Source: Pseudomonadota bacterium (GTDB lineage: Bacteria > Pseudomonadota > Gammaproteobacteria > Steroidobacterales > GCA-2729495). From it: a stretch of DNA of 64,000 nucleotides. The stretch lies in NCBI GenBank assembly GCA_963204745.1, contig CAUJHF010000053.1, positions 1-64,000 on the forward strand, written 5' to 3'. The notes beneath the pieces are model-generated. The model was given only the letters and a program-made list of their open reading frames with translations, was not told the DNA's origin and did no database searches. Position 1 is the stretch's first letter. Every line of letters begins with the position of its first letter. The position numbers and the translations under genes were made by a program. This document shows, piece by piece, positions 38,304 to 47,891 of the stretch.

Positions 38304-40337
38304 ATGTCAACCGACCTGGCCATTTCGCTGGCCATTGGCGCTTCCCTGCTGGCCCTGATCTATGGCGCCCTGATGGCCCGCTGGATCATTGCCCAGTCGC
38401 CCGGCAATGCCCGCATGCAGGAAATCGCCGCGGCTATTCAGGCCGGCGCACAGGCCTACCTCAACCGTCAATACATCACCATCTCGGTCGTCGGCGTGGT
38501 GCTGGCAATCGTCCTCGCGGTGGCACTCGGTCCTGAGACCGCCGGTGGCTTCGTGGTCGGCGCAATACTCTCCGGTGCCGCCGGTTTCATCGGCATGAAC
38601 GTATCGGTCCGGGCCAATGTGCGCACCGCGCATGCGGCCGGCATCGGGCTGAACCAGGCGCTGCAGATCGCCTTCCGGGGCGGCGCGATCACCGGCATGC
38701 TCGTGGTCGGGCTTGGCCTGCTCGGGGTCGCCGGATACTTTGCGGTGATGCGTGGCATCATCGGTGACGATGCAGCCCTGCACTCGCTGATCGGCCTGGC
38801 TTTCGGCGGTTCACTGATCTCGATCTTCGCGCGTCTGGGTGGCGGCATCTTCACCAAGGGTGCTGACGTCGGCGCCGACCTGGTCGGCAAGGTCGAAGCC
38901 GGTATTCCGGAAGACGACCCCCGTAACCCGGCGGTAATCGCCGACAACGTCGGTGACTGCGCCGGCATGGCGGCCGACCTGTTCGAAACCTATGCGGTCA
39001 CCGTAGTGGCGACGATGGTACTGGGCGGACTGCTCTTCAAGGGCGCTGACGGCGGCCTTGACCTCCGCTACATCCTCTACCCGCTGGTACTCGGCGCAGT
39101 ATCGATCGTGGCCTCCATCGTCGGTACGTTCTTCGTCACCGCACGCGAAGGCGGCAAGATCATGAATGCGCTCTATCGGGGTGTGGCAGTGTCGGGCATT
39201 CTGGCTCTGGCCGCGTTCTGGCCCGTGAGCCAGGCGATGATGGGCGAATCGGCCACCAACCTGTTTGCCTGCGCGGTAGTCGGTCTGGTGCTGACTGCGG
39301 CGCTGATCTGGATCACCGAGTACTACACCGCCACCGAATATGGCCCGGTACGCTACGTCGCTGCCGCTTCGCAGACCGGTCACGGCACGAACGTCATCGC
39401 CGGCCTTGCCGTGTCCATGAAGTCCACGGCGCTGCCGGTACTGGCAGTCTGCGCCGCCATCTGGGCCGCCTTCGAGATCGGGGGCCTCTACGGCATTGCG
39501 ATCGCTGCAACGGCCATGCTGTCGATGACTGGCATGGTCGTGGCACTCGACGCCTATGGACCGATCACGGACAACGGCGGCGGCATCGCGGAAATGGCCG
39601 GCCTGCCGAAGAACGTGCGCACGATCACCGACGCGCTCGATGCCGTCGGCAACACGACCAAGGCCGTCACCAAGGGCTACGCCATCGGTTCAGCCGGTCT
39701 GGCCGCACTCGTACTGTTTGCTGACTACACCCACAACCTCGAAGCAGCCGGCAAGCTGGAAGTCTTCAGCCTGTCCGACCCGGCCGTGATCATCGGCCTG
39801 TTCATCGGCGGCCTGGTGCCCTACCTGTTCGGCGCCATGGCGATGGAAGCGGTTGGCCGGGCGGCTGGCTCGGTAGTCGTCGAAGTGCGCCGGCAGTTCA
39901 AGGAAATCAAGGGCATCATGGAAGGCACCGGCAAACCCGACTACACGCGGGCCGTCGACCTCCTGACCCGCGCGGCGATCAAGGAGATGATCGTCCCCTC
40001 GCTGTTGCCGATCCTGGTTCCCGTCGTCGTTGGCTTCGGCATGAACCTGCTGATGGGTCCGGGCGCCGGCATCCGCGCACTCGGCGGCCTCCTGATCGGC
40101 ACCATCGTCACCGGTCTGTTCGTGGCCATCTCGATGTGTACCGGTGGCGGCGCCTGGGACAATGCAAAGAAGTACATCGAAGAAGGCAACTTCGGCGGCA
40201 AGGGCTCGGAGACGCACAAGGCCGCAGTCACCGGTGACACCGTAGGCGACCCCTACAAGGACACCGCCGGCCCGGCCATCAATCCCTTGATCAAGATCAT
40301 CAACATCGTGGCACTGCTGCTGGTGCCGCTGCTCTGA
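38304..40337 (+). CDS. hppA: Membrane proton-translocating pyrophosphatase, K+-independent type
   Basis: HppA couples PPi hydrolysis to proton pumping across the inner membrane. The 677-residue protein has about 16 hydrophobic helices. It shows the signature [11 protein letters not shown] (188-198), the acidic [12 protein letters not shown] (214-225) and a C-terminal [19 protein letters not shown]. In GNTTKA (449-454) Lys453 stands where K+-dependent enzymes have Ala, the established mark of the K+-independent H+-pumping class. The ATG at 38304 has GGAGG upstream; the ATG at 38289 overlaps that site. A strong terminator follows. Confidence 0.96.
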   Translation: MSTDLAISLAIGASLLALIYGALMARWIIAQSPGNARMQEIAAAIQAGAQAYLNRQYITISVVGVVLAIVLAVALGPETAGGFVVGAILSGAAGFIGMNVSVRANVRTAHAAGIGLNQALQIAFRGGAITGMLVVGLGLLGVAGYFAVMRGIIGDDAALHSLIGLAFGGSLISIFARLGGGIFTKGADVGADLVGKVEAGIPEDDPRNPAVIADNVGDCAGMAADLFETYAVTVVATMVLGGLLFKGADGGLDLRYILYPLVLGAVSIVASIVGTFFVTAREGGKIMNALYRGVAVSGILALAAFWPVSQAMMGESATNLFACAVVGLVLTAALIWITEYYTATEYGPVRYVAAASQTGHGTNVIAGLAVSMKSTALPVLAVCAAIWAAFEIGGLYGIAIAATAMLSMTGMVVALDAYGPITDNGGGIAEMAGLPKNVRTITDALDAVGNTTKAVTKGYAIGSAGLAALVLFADYTHNLEAAGKLEVFSLSDPAVIIGLFIGGLVPYLFGAMAMEAVGRAAGSVVVEVRRQFKEIKGIMEGTGKPDYTRAVDLLTRAAIKEMIVPSLLPILVPVVVGFGMNLLMGPGAGIRALGGLLIGTIVTGLFVAISMCTGGGAWDNAKKYIEEGNFGGKGSETHKAAVTGDTVGDPYKDTAGPAINPLIKIINIVALLLVPLL

Positions 40338-40359
40338 TCAGGGCTCGCTTGCCGGAAAA

Positions 40360-40387
40360 AGCCCCGCCTCGTGCGGGGCTTTTTTTT
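40360..40387 (+). terminator. Strong rho-independent terminator after hppA
   Basis: AGCCCCGC (40360-40367) and GCGGGGCT (40373-40380) form a perfect 8-bp stem with loop CTCGT and a run of eight T's. It lies 22 bp past the hppA stop. Confidence 0.93.
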
Positions 40388-40402
40388 ACTGCCGGATACT
40401 AC

Positions 40403-40858
40403 TTACTTGCAGCGTGCGTAGGGCGAACCCTGCACCAGCGCCTTGTTGCGCAGACTCAGCGGCGGCCCGCCAGCCCAGCCTTCATCATGCGGTGTGATGA
40501 GCAGCGTGCCCTTCTGCTCGTCGGCATTGAAGGTCATCAGCACCGCATAGCCTGAGGCAATACGGACAGGAAAAAACCACTTGCTGATGCCGTTGTAGTC
40601 AGGCCCGCCGTAACTGGCCGCGAATTCCGGATTGCTGACCTTTTCAGCAACGCCACTCACCTCAAGCGTGATCCCGCCCGAATCCACCAGGATCTGCGGC
40701 TGCTTCCCGCAGTCGCCGCCGGGCGCATATCGGCCGAACAGGTCGTCGAAGCCAGCCAGGCCATCGACTTCCACCGCACTGGCCATCGTGGTCATAGCCA
40801 CGATGGCCACGCCCGCCGCCAGTACACCAAACGAGGTCTTGTACGAACGATGTGTCAT
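40403..40858 (-). CDS. Exported hypothetical protein
   Basis: The 151-residue precursor starts at the ATG at 40858 (MTHRSYKTSFGVLAAGVAIVAMTTMASA), with GGGAG nine bases upstream. A second ATG at 40867 lies right on that site. A signal peptide is clear, with cleavage before VEVDG. The mature part has only two cysteines (in GDCGKQ and the final ARCK), which could form a disulfide. No family is recognised. It is divergent, across 28 bp, from the hydrolase operon, so they may share control. Confidence 0.7.
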   Translation of the reverse strand: MTHRSYKTSFGVLAAGVAIVAMTTMASAVEVDGLAGFDDLFGRYAPGGDCGKQPQILVDSGGITLEVSGVAEKVSNPEFAASYGGPDYNGISKWFFPVRIASGYAVLMTFNADEQKGTLLITPHDEGWAGGPPLSLRNKALVQGSPYARCK

Positions 40859-40886
40859 GATTTTCATCTCCCGGGGAAGCTGACCG

Positions 40887-41717
40887 ATGAAGCAACAGCC
40901 GCCAAAAGACGATGCGCAACCCACGATGACAAGAACAATGCTTTCAGGCATGAGGAAGGCAGCGGTCGCCCTGCTGGTCGTGGCAACGATCGTCACGGGC
41001 ATGGAATTCTATACGCGCATGCCGCTCGATGTGCAGCTGCCCGAACCGGGACTGAGCCTGCCCGGCGATACGCGCGTTGCCCTGATCGTTGTGCATGGCA
41101 GCGCCGATGGCGACAACCCGCTGTTCCCACAAATCGTCACGCGGATCAGGGCACACTATGCCGCCGCAGGCCGGAACGAGGTCGCAGTACGCTTTCTGCA
41201 CTGGGCGCCGTGGTCAGACCAGCGGCTGCGCGCGGTCGCTACCGCCGAACAGCTCGGCAGCCGGCTTGGCATGCTGCTCGCCAGCTACGACCAGCTGCAG
41301 GAAGTACAACTGATCACCCACAGTTCCGGCGCCTATGTTGCCGACGCGCTATGCGAAAGCTTTCGCCAAGGCCGCCCGGCGCAGCCCCAGGCGGCGCGCG
41401 TGACGATGGTCTTTCTGGATCCGTTCCAGCTGCATGGTTTTGTCGACTGGCGTCACGGCAGGCGCAATCATGGTCGCTGTGCCGACTTTGCCTTGGCCGT
41501 CATCAATACCGACGATGACGCACCAGCCAGCAATGCACCACTCGCGAATGCCTGGAATATCGACGTTACCGGGCACCCCGGTCGCGCCAGCTTTACGCGA
41601 AATGGTCACTACTGGCCATTGCAGTACTACCATGATGTCCTGCCGGGGATTGTCAGTGCGCCGTTTGAGCCATCACACTTGCTGTACCCCCGTGGCGCAC
41701 TCGTCCATGCTCCGTGA
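40887..41717 (+). CDS. Membrane-anchored alpha/beta-hydrolase-like protein
   Basis: The 276-residue protein has one N-terminal membrane helix (about 23-39, KAAVALLVVATIVTG) and an exported hydrolase-like domain. The strand-turn VALIVVHGSADGDN resembles the start of lipase folds. The nucleophile elbow is LITHSSGAYVAD (Ser146 likely), with possible partners D178 in VFLDPF and H241 in NGHYWPLQYYHD. Substrate is unknown. The end overlaps an alternative GTG start of the next gene. Confidence 0.7.
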   Translation: MKQQPPKDDAQPTMTRTMLSGMRKAAVALLVVATIVTGMEFYTRMPLDVQLPEPGLSLPGDTRVALIVVHGSADGDNPLFPQIVTRIRAHYAAAGRNEVAVRFLHWAPWSDQRLRAVATAEQLGSRLGMLLASYDQLQEVQLITHSSGAYVADALCESFRQGRPAQPQAARVTMVFLDPFQLHGFVDWRHGRRNHGRCADFALAVINTDDDAPASNAPLANAWNIDVTGHPGRASFTRNGHYWPLQYYHDVLPGIVSAPFEPSHLLYPRGALVHAP

Positions 41718-41746
41718 AACAACTGCCAACCCACAGGATTGAGACC

Positions 41747-42778
41747 ATGCAATCAGGTATACGCATTCTTGCCGCGCTAGGCATCGTCCTGCTGGCCGCC
41801 TGCGGACGCACGCCGGAGCCCGGCGTACTGATCGATGGCCGGCGCATTCCGGTAATCGATATGCACCTGCACACCGGAACCTGGGAATTAACCCCGCCGG
41901 GATTTCGCAAGCGGCTCAGCGACCGGGTTCCCACCGGCTTCAAGTGGACCATGGGCCTGTTTGTGGACTACAACCTGCGCGGCGAGACCATCATCGGACA
42001 ACTGGACAGCGCCGGCATCTCGGCCGGCGGGCTGTTTGCCGTCTACAGCCCGGCGACGACTGGCGTTGCCGGCAACGAGTTCGTCGCCGGGGAAATCGCA
42101 ACCGTCCCGGGCCGCTTTTACGGCTTTGCCAGCCTGCGTGTCGATGACTGGAACAACAACAGCGCGGCAGAACTGGCCCGCCTGGAAGCCGGCGTCCAGC
42201 TGCCGGGCATGCACGGCATCAAGGTTGCCCACGGGCACCAGCAGTTTCGCTTCGATGACCGGCGCTTCGATGGCATTTACGAAATCTGTGGCCGGCTGGG
42301 CAAGCCGGCATATCTGCATACGGGCACCAGCCCCAATCCAGGCACCCGCACCGAAGCACCGTACGCTGATCCGGCCTATCTGGAAGGCGCCATCCAGGCA
42401 TTTCCAGACTGCATCTTCATAATCGGACACTCCGGCTACGACAGTCACAACAAGGCACTGACCTTTACGGACTCGGCGATCGCACTCGCCGGGCGGTACA
42501 GCAATGTGTATCTGGAGCCCGGTGCGCTTGGCGCCGAGCGGGCCGATGCGCTGCGCGCGGACTACCTGCGCCGCATCAAAGCGGGCGGAGTGATCGACAA
42601 GCTGATCTACGGCTCAGACGGGCCGCAGTTTCCCGGCTATGTGAAGTCCCATCTGCAGGCATTTGTCGCCGGGATGCAGGAGGCTGGCTATACGGCAGAA
42701 GAAATCGAACAGATCCTGTCCGGCAATTTTCTGCGCGTGTTCAAGCTGCCACCGATTCAACTTGGGGACACAAAATGA
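41747..42778 (+). CDS. Lipoprotein amidohydrolase (amidohydrolase-2 / ACMSD-like fold)
   Basis: The 343-residue precursor has a lipoprotein signal with Cys19 in LLAAC. The TIM-barrel metal motif is complete: IDMHLH (H40, H42), H190 in AYLHTGT, H227 in IIGHSGYDSHNK, and D290 in YGSDGPQ. This layout fits metal-dependent hydrolases or decarboxylases of the amidohydrolase-2 group, usually cytoplasmic; here it is lipid-anchored. The ATG at 41747 has AGGATTGAG upstream; a GTG at 41714 overlaps the previous stop. Its stop overlaps the next start by 4 bp. Confidence 0.8.
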   Translation: MQSGIRILAALGIVLLAACGRTPEPGVLIDGRRIPVIDMHLHTGTWELTPPGFRKRLSDRVPTGFKWTMGLFVDYNLRGETIIGQLDSAGISAGGLFAVYSPATTGVAGNEFVAGEIATVPGRFYGFASLRVDDWNNNSAAELARLEAGVQLPGMHGIKVAHGHQQFRFDDRRFDGIYEICGRLGKPAYLHTGTSPNPGTRTEAPYADPAYLEGAIQAFPDCIFIIGHSGYDSHNKALTFTDSAIALAGRYSNVYLEPGALGAERADALRADYLRRIKAGGVIDKLIYGSDGPQFPGYVKSHLQAFVAGMQEAGYTAEEIEQILSGNFLRVFKLPPIQLGDTK

Positions 42779-43239
42779 TAATGCAGGCACGAGCAATCAG
42801 CAGCGCGGCCGTCATCATGGCTCTTCTGGCGGCAGGCTGCAGCGGCGAGAAGCCGGCCGAGATGCGCAGCCTGAAAATCACTGGAACAGTGCAGCTGCCC
42901 GAAGCCTTCGAACCGACCGGCGAGCTGCATGTTGAGGCATACCATGCCTGGACCGGCACAGGAGAACTTCGGCACCCGCTGCTGTTTATTGGCAGCTTCA
43001 CCGCCCCGGTCGGTGACTTCAGCGGCACCATCGATTACCCGGCAGACGCCGGCGAGGGCCTGGTGGTCTACGCCTGGGCCGATTCGGATGGTGATGGCGT
43101 ATTGTGCACACCGCAGAACGCTACGGAGCTGGCCGGACTGACTGAGGTCGCGGGATTTCCAGCTGACGAGATCACGGTCGAACTGAACCTGAATGCCAAC
43201 TGCAAGGCCCCGAACTGGTTTTTCCCGCCAGCCCGATAA
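42775..43239 (+). CDS. Small hypothetical lipoprotein
   Basis: The 154-residue precursor carries a lipobox LLAAGC (Cys22) and a mature domain of mostly beta-strand character. It includes LKITGTVQLPEAF, GSFTAPVGDFSGTIDYP and an acidic D-x-D-x-D stretch in WADSDGDGVLCTPQN that could bind calcium. No family is recognised. The start overlaps the amidohydrolase stop (ATGA), implying translational coupling, so the two may act together in the cell envelope. Confidence 0.7.
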   Translation: MIMQARAISSAAVIMALLAAGCSGEKPAEMRSLKITGTVQLPEAFEPTGELHVEAYHAWTGTGELRHPLLFIGSFTAPVGDFSGTIDYPADAGEGLVVYAWADSDGDGVLCTPQNATELAGLTEVAGFPADEITVELNLNANCKAPNWFFPPAR

Positions 43240-43252
43240 GCCGCCAGCGCAA

Positions 43253-45625
43253 TCAGTGTATCGCCATCTCGCCGCTCGTCTCGCCCAGACGATGCGGCCG
43301 GTCGATGAAGTGTCCCTGGATGAAATCCACACCGATGGTGCGCAGCGCTTCGAAATCCGCCTGCGCTTCAACCTGCTCGGCGATCACGCGAAAGCCGAGA
43401 ATGCGTGACATGCCCGTGATGGCGCTCACCACCTGATGATTCAGCGTATCGGGCCTGAGGTCGTGCGTATAGCTCCCGTCGATTTTCAGGTAATCGATGG
43501 ACAGGTCCCGCAGCGTGGTAAACGAACCAAAACCGCTGCCGAAATCATCCAGGCCAAACTGACAACCCATGCCATGCAGCACCGCGATGAAACGCCGCGC
43601 CTGGTCGAAGCGGTCCATCACTGCCATCTCGCCGATCTCGAAGCAGATGCGATTTGGAGCGATCTGGCTATGATCAAGGCACTCAACGACAAACTCGAGA
43701 AACCCCTCGTCAGCAAGTGACTGCCCCGACAGGTTGATACTGCAGCTGCGGTCATCGGGCAGCCGGATAGCGCCGTGTGCAAGGGCTGCCAGTGTCGCCT
43801 GCACCACCCAGCGATCGATGCCCGACATGAGTTGATACCGTTCTGCCGCCGGGATGAACTGCCGGGGCAGCACCAGCTTGCCCTCCTCATCGGTCATGCG
43901 CAGCAGCACCTCGAACGCCGGGCCGGCGCTGACCCGGCCAGTCGTCGCGATTACCGGCTGGGTATGGAGTTCAAAGCGGTTCTCGCGCAAGGCGGCCTGC
44001 AGCTGCTGCAGCCAGTGGATATCGCCACGCTGCCGTGCCGAAACCTCATCCCGTGACGAGTACACGTGAACACGACCGCGGCCCTGCTGTTTGGCCACAT
44101 AGCAGGCCGAATCAGCAGCGCTGAGCAGATCCTTGAGAGAACCGGTCTCGCGCGCCACCTCGACCAGTCCGATGCTGATTCCGACGGTGAAAATCCGGTC
44201 CTGCCAGACGAAGCGGTAGTCGCGGACCGCGTTGCACACGTCGTCAGCGATCTGGCGCGCCTTGTCCAGCGGGCAGCGCAGCAGCAGCATACCGAACTCG
44301 TCGCCGCCAAGCCGCGCCACGAGATCCGAGTCACGGACCTTGTCACGGATCAGCTTGGCGATCTCGCGCAGCATGTTGTCGCCGGCCAGATGGCCACAGG
44401 TGTCGTTGACCGCCTTGAAGCGGTCCAGATCCATATAGCAGAGCACGGAGTGTGCGGCGTCCTCGCGCCCGGACTCGATGGCCTCCTGGACCCGTCTCTC
44501 GAATTCGCCGCGGTTGGCCAGACCGGTGAGGGCGTCGTGAGCAGCCTGGTAGGAGATGCGGCGGGTCAGGCCACGCATCTCTGTCACATCGTGCATGATC
44601 ACCACCGCACCGGCGACAGTATCGTTGGCACCGATGATCGGCGATGCGGTGAGCTCGACTGAAAGCTCACGGCCATCGTCGACCGTGAGCATCAGCGCGC
44701 GACGACCCAGGCTGACCTGGCGCCGCTCCGCCAGACAACGCGAGACCGGATCACCAAGGTCCTTGCGATCCGACTCGTCGACAAGCTTCAGGAGATCGGT
44801 CATGCGCTTGCCGACCGCAAGCTCGCGGCTGACGCCGATCAGCTTCTCGGCCGCACCATTCAGGTAGTCGATCATGCCCTGCGTATCGGTAGTGACGACG
44901 CCTTCGCCGATCGACTCCAGGGTAATCTGCGCCTGCTGCTTGCCACGGCCCAGATTCGCTTCAATGCTTTTCCGGTAACTGATATCGCGGGCAATGGTCA
45001 GGATGGCCTTTTGTCCGCGATAGTCGATCATCGAACCGGCTGCCTCGACCCACATGCCGCCTTCATCACCCGAGATGAGCTGGATCTCCAGACGATCAGG
45101 CACTGGCTCGCCAGCCAGCCGACCACTGAGGTTCTTGCGGGTCACGGCCCGATAGGCCGGTCGCACCAGGTCCGTCACTGGCCGACCAACGAGTTGCTCG
45201 GGAGTCAGCCCGATCAGTCCGGCAGCAACGTTATTGGCGAAAATCACGCGATCACGATGCACGAGGACGACCTCGGGCATCGTATTGGCCAGATCCTGGA
45301 ACAGCGCCTCGCGCTGGCGCATCTGCCGGTCCCTGGCATTCAGCGTATCGAACAGGCGGTTGATGTTGTCGCCAAGCGCAGAAAAGCCCGCCGGGGCCGA
45401 TGCCGGCTGGGTCACCCGTTTGCCAAAGGCAGACGCCTCTGCAGCATCGAGGATCTCCTGGTTGAGCGCCTCGACACTGCGGGTATAGGCACTGCGTGAG
45501 CGCCAGAGGTGCAGGCAGGTGCCAACAAGCCCGAAGCAGATCACAGCGAGCGCCAGGATTAACCACATCTCGGTCATCTGGACATTGCTACCGGGAAGGT
45601 CAGCCGGGCCCTGCCCTCCTCTCAT
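43253..45625 (-). CDS. Membrane PAS-PAS-GGDEF-EAL cyclic-di-GMP protein
   Basis: The 790-residue protein has one N-terminal membrane helix (about 20-40) and two PAS domains (about 105-215 and 228-350). A GGDEF domain follows (ARLGGDEF, 440-444), with an inhibitory RxxD site RDSD (431-434), then an EAL domain (about 545-785). The EAL motif reads EVL (572-574), and the other catalytic groups remain: NLSGQSL, FEIGE, LDDFGSGF, YLKIDGS, AEQVE and FIQGHF. It could therefore both make and degrade c-di-GMP. The ATG at 45577 just before the helix is an alternative start. Confidence 0.92.
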   Translation of the reverse strand: MRGGQGPADLPGSNVQMTEMWLILALAVICFGLVGTCLHLWRSRSAYTRSVEALNQEILDAAEASAFGKRVTQPASAPAGFSALGDNINRLFDTLNARDRQMRQREALFQDLANTMPEVVLVHRDRVIFANNVAAGLIGLTPEQLVGRPVTDLVRPAYRAVTRKNLSGRLAGEPVPDRLEIQLISGDEGGMWVEAAGSMIDYRGQKAILTIARDISYRKSIEANLGRGKQQAQITLESIGEGVVTTDTQGMIDYLNGAAEKLIGVSRELAVGKRMTDLLKLVDESDRKDLGDPVSRCLAERRQVSLGRRALMLTVDDGRELSVELTASPIIGANDTVAGAVVIMHDVTEMRGLTRRISYQAAHDALTGLANRGEFERRVQEAIESGREDAAHSVLCYMDLDRFKAVNDTCGHLAGDNMLREIAKLIRDKVRDSDLVARLGGDEFGMLLLRCPLDKARQIADDVCNAVRDYRFVWQDRIFTVGISIGLVEVARETGSLKDLLSAADSACYVAKQQGRGRVHVYSSRDEVSARQRGDIHWLQQLQAALRENRFELHTQPVIATTGRVSAGPAFEVLLRMTDEEGKLVLPRQFIPAAERYQLMSGIDRWVVQATLAALAHGAIRLPDDRSCSINLSGQSLADEGFLEFVVECLDHSQIAPNRICFEIGEMAVMDRFDQARRFIAVLHGMGCQFGLDDFGSGFGSFTTLRDLSIDYLKIDGSYTHDLRPDTLNHQVVSAITGMSRILGFRVIAEQVEAQADFEALRTIGVDFIQGHFIDRPHRLGETSGEMAIH

Positions 45626-45818
45626 CGTTAATTGCGCCCGTTTCTCTTGCGACAGAAATACGGCGCGAACCGGCCTCGCGGATGTGGGAGAGCATAGCCG
45701 ATGGGTCTACCGCCGAGTCCGGGGGTTCACCATAATCCGGCACTCGGGCGATAATGGTCAGGTCGCCCGTCCTGAACTTGTCTGCAATCAGCAAACTCCT
45801 TAACCTGAGCCGCTCCGC

Positions 45819-46475
45819 ATGAACACCCATATCGAATTTGCACGCACCCAGATGGTCAACCAGCAGGTGCGGACCTGGGATGTGCTCGATCCGGCAATTC
45901 TGGCCGTGCTGGGTACCGTTCCCCGCGAGCAGTTTGTGCCAACCCGCTACCGTGCCCTCGCCTTTGCCGATACCTGTATACCGCTGCCGGGCGGGCAGAC
46001 CATGCTGACCCCGAAGCTGGAGGGCCGCCTGTTGCAGGCATTGTCTCCGGCTCCCGCCGAACGGATGCTCGAGGTCGGCACAGGCAGCGGATTCATGACC
46101 GCTTGCCTGGCAGCGCTGGGCGGCAAAGTGACCAGCCTTGAAATCATCGCGGAACTGGCCAGCGCCGCAGCAAAGAAGCTCGCCGCCTTGGGTTTTCGCG
46201 ATGCCGAGGTCCACAATAGGGATGTCTTCGACTTCGTACCGGAAAGCCGATTCGACCTTATAGCGGTAACCGGCTCTCTGCCGGTTTACGATCGTCGTTT
46301 CGCGGACTGGCTTGCCCTTGATGGCCGCCTGTTCGTGGTTACCGGTAGCGCACCGCGGATGGAGGCCCGACTGATGCGCCGGCTTGGCGAAAACGAGTGG
46401 TCTACCGAATTTCTGCTGGAGACCATCGTGCCGCCGCTGACGAATGCGCCGGAACACCAGTCTTTCACTTTCTGA
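45819..46475 (+). CDS. Protein-L-isoaspartate O-methyltransferase-like protein
   Basis: The 218-residue SAM-dependent methyltransferase has a clear motif I LEVGTGSGFMTACL and resembles PCMT, which methylates isoaspartyl residues to start repair. The substrate loop reads GGQTMLTP instead of the usual GQTIS-x-P, so its activity may differ. It lies 43 bp upstream of tolC on the same strand, an arrangement I recall from other gammaproteobacteria. The 193-bp region to the divergent GGDEF/EAL gene holds no clear promoter. Confidence 0.8.
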   Translation: MNTHIEFARTQMVNQQVRTWDVLDPAILAVLGTVPREQFVPTRYRALAFADTCIPLPGGQTMLTPKLEGRLLQALSPAPAERMLEVGTGSGFMTACLAALGGKVTSLEIIAELASAAAKKLAALGFRDAEVHNRDVFDFVPESRFDLIAVTGSLPVYDRRFADWLALDGRLFVVTGSAPRMEARLMRRLGENEWSTEFLLETIVPPLTNAPEHQSFTF

Positions 46476-46518
46476 TCAGCTGCCAGCTGCCGCCAGAACA
46501 ACAACAGGAATGCACAAC

Positions 46519-47871
46519 ATGAGAAATTTCCACCGGCTTTTGCCTGTCGCCCTGCTTCTGGCGCAGGCAGCCCATGCTGATTCGCTGCTGCAGGTTTACG
46601 AAAAGGCGCTGCAGAGCGATCCACAGGTGCGGGAAGCCGAAGCCAATCGCCTTGCGGTCCTTGAAGGCAAGCCCATTGCACGGGGCGCACTGCTGCCACA
46701 GGTCACTGGCACGATGAACATCGCCAGCACTGCCGCCAACGGCACCACCAGCACCTTCTTCGGCGGCCAGCAATTAACCCGGGTGGTCGACTCACGTGAC
46801 AACGAGGCCAGGAACTGGGTCCTCCAGCTGCGCCAGAGCATATTCCGCTGGGATCAATGGATAACGCTCTCGCAGGCCGGCAAGCAAGCGGCCCAGGCCG
46901 ATGCCAACTACCAGGCCGCCCAGCAGGATCTGATCGTGCGCGTCGCCACCACTTACTTTCTGGTACTTGCGGCCGAAGACACCCTGGCCTCGCAACAGGC
47001 GGCCAAGGAATCCATCGGCCGCCAGCTGGAGCAGGCACAGAAGCGCTTCGAGGTCGGGCTCATTGCGATTACCGACGTACAGGAAGCCCAGGCGGCATAT
47101 GACCAGGCGGTTACCGACGAAATCCTTGCCAAGCGTGCGCTTGCCAACAACTGGGAGGTGCTGCGCACGATCATCGACGAGATCCCGCCAACTTTGGCCA
47201 CGCCGGCTGCAGATATCCCGCTGGTCTCGCCTGACCCCAACGACGTTGAAGTCTGGGTCAACACCGCCCTGCAGCAGAATCGCAGCGTCATCGCCAGCCA
47301 GATAGGCGCCCGGATCGCCAAGGACAATATCAGCCTGGCACGGACCGGGCACTACCCGACGGTTGATCTGGTACTCAGCAGAAACAATACGGACAACGAA
47401 GGTTTCGCGCGCTCGCCAGATCGAAACCCCACGGCCACGGATCTGGAAAGTGACAGCATCTCGCTGCAGATGTCGCTGCCCATCTTCAGCGGTGGCCAGA
47501 CTTCAGCGCGGGTACAGCAGGCCGTGTATCTCCATCGCGCATCGCGCGAGCAGCTCGAACGCACCCAACGCGACACCGAACAGCAGACCCGCGATGCCTA
47601 TCTCGGCGTAATCTCGGATATTTCCCGGGTGGCGGCGCTGAAGCAGGCCCTCGAATCAAGCCGTACGGCACTCAAGGCCAGCGAGGCCGGCTACGAAGTC
47701 GGCACCCGCACGGCAGTCGATGTACTCGATGCCAGGCGCCAGACCTATGTTGCGGAAGCCCAGTACCTCCGCAGCCGCTACGACTACCTGATCAACGGCT
47801 TGCGTCTCAAGCAGGCGGCGGGCACGTTGGCCGTTGACGATCTCGCCCAGGTCGATACATTGCTGAAATAG
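46519..47871 (+). CDS. tolC: TolC-family outer-membrane efflux/secretion channel
   Basis: TolC trimers form the outer-membrane duct for drug efflux pumps and type I secretion. The ATG at 46519 gives 450 residues with a signal peptide (MRNFHRLLPVALLLAQAAHA, cleavage before DSLLQ) and AGGA nine bases upstream. Two long helical repeats are visible, each with the OEP pattern (LLQVYEKALQSDPQVREAE; AARIAKDNISLARTGHYPTVDL). The C-terminal half includes GTRTAVDVLDARRQTYVAE. No inner-membrane pump genes are adjacent. It converges on waaA. Confidence 0.93.
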   Translation: MRNFHRLLPVALLLAQAAHADSLLQVYEKALQSDPQVREAEANRLAVLEGKPIARGALLPQVTGTMNIASTAANGTTSTFFGGQQLTRVVDSRDNEARNWVLQLRQSIFRWDQWITLSQAGKQAAQADANYQAAQQDLIVRVATTYFLVLAAEDTLASQQAAKESIGRQLEQAQKRFEVGLIAITDVQEAQAAYDQAVTDEILAKRALANNWEVLRTIIDEIPPTLATPAADIPLVSPDPNDVEVWVNTALQQNRSVIASQIGARIAKDNISLARTGHYPTVDLVLSRNNTDNEGFARSPDRNPTATDLESDSISLQMSLPIFSGGQTSARVQQAVYLHRASREQLERTQRDTEQQTRDAYLGVISDISRVAALKQALESSRTALKASEAGYEVGTRTAVDVLDARRQTYVAEAQYLRSRYDYLINGLRLKQAAGTLAVDDLAQVDTLLK

Positions 47872-47891
47872 TCGGGGAGTAATTTCCGGCT

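Noticed and set aside
43253-45625. Inactive (degenerate) EAL domain because the motif reads EVL
   Set aside because: Only the Glu and Leu (ExL) are required, and the remaining catalytic residues are conserved, so activity is expected.
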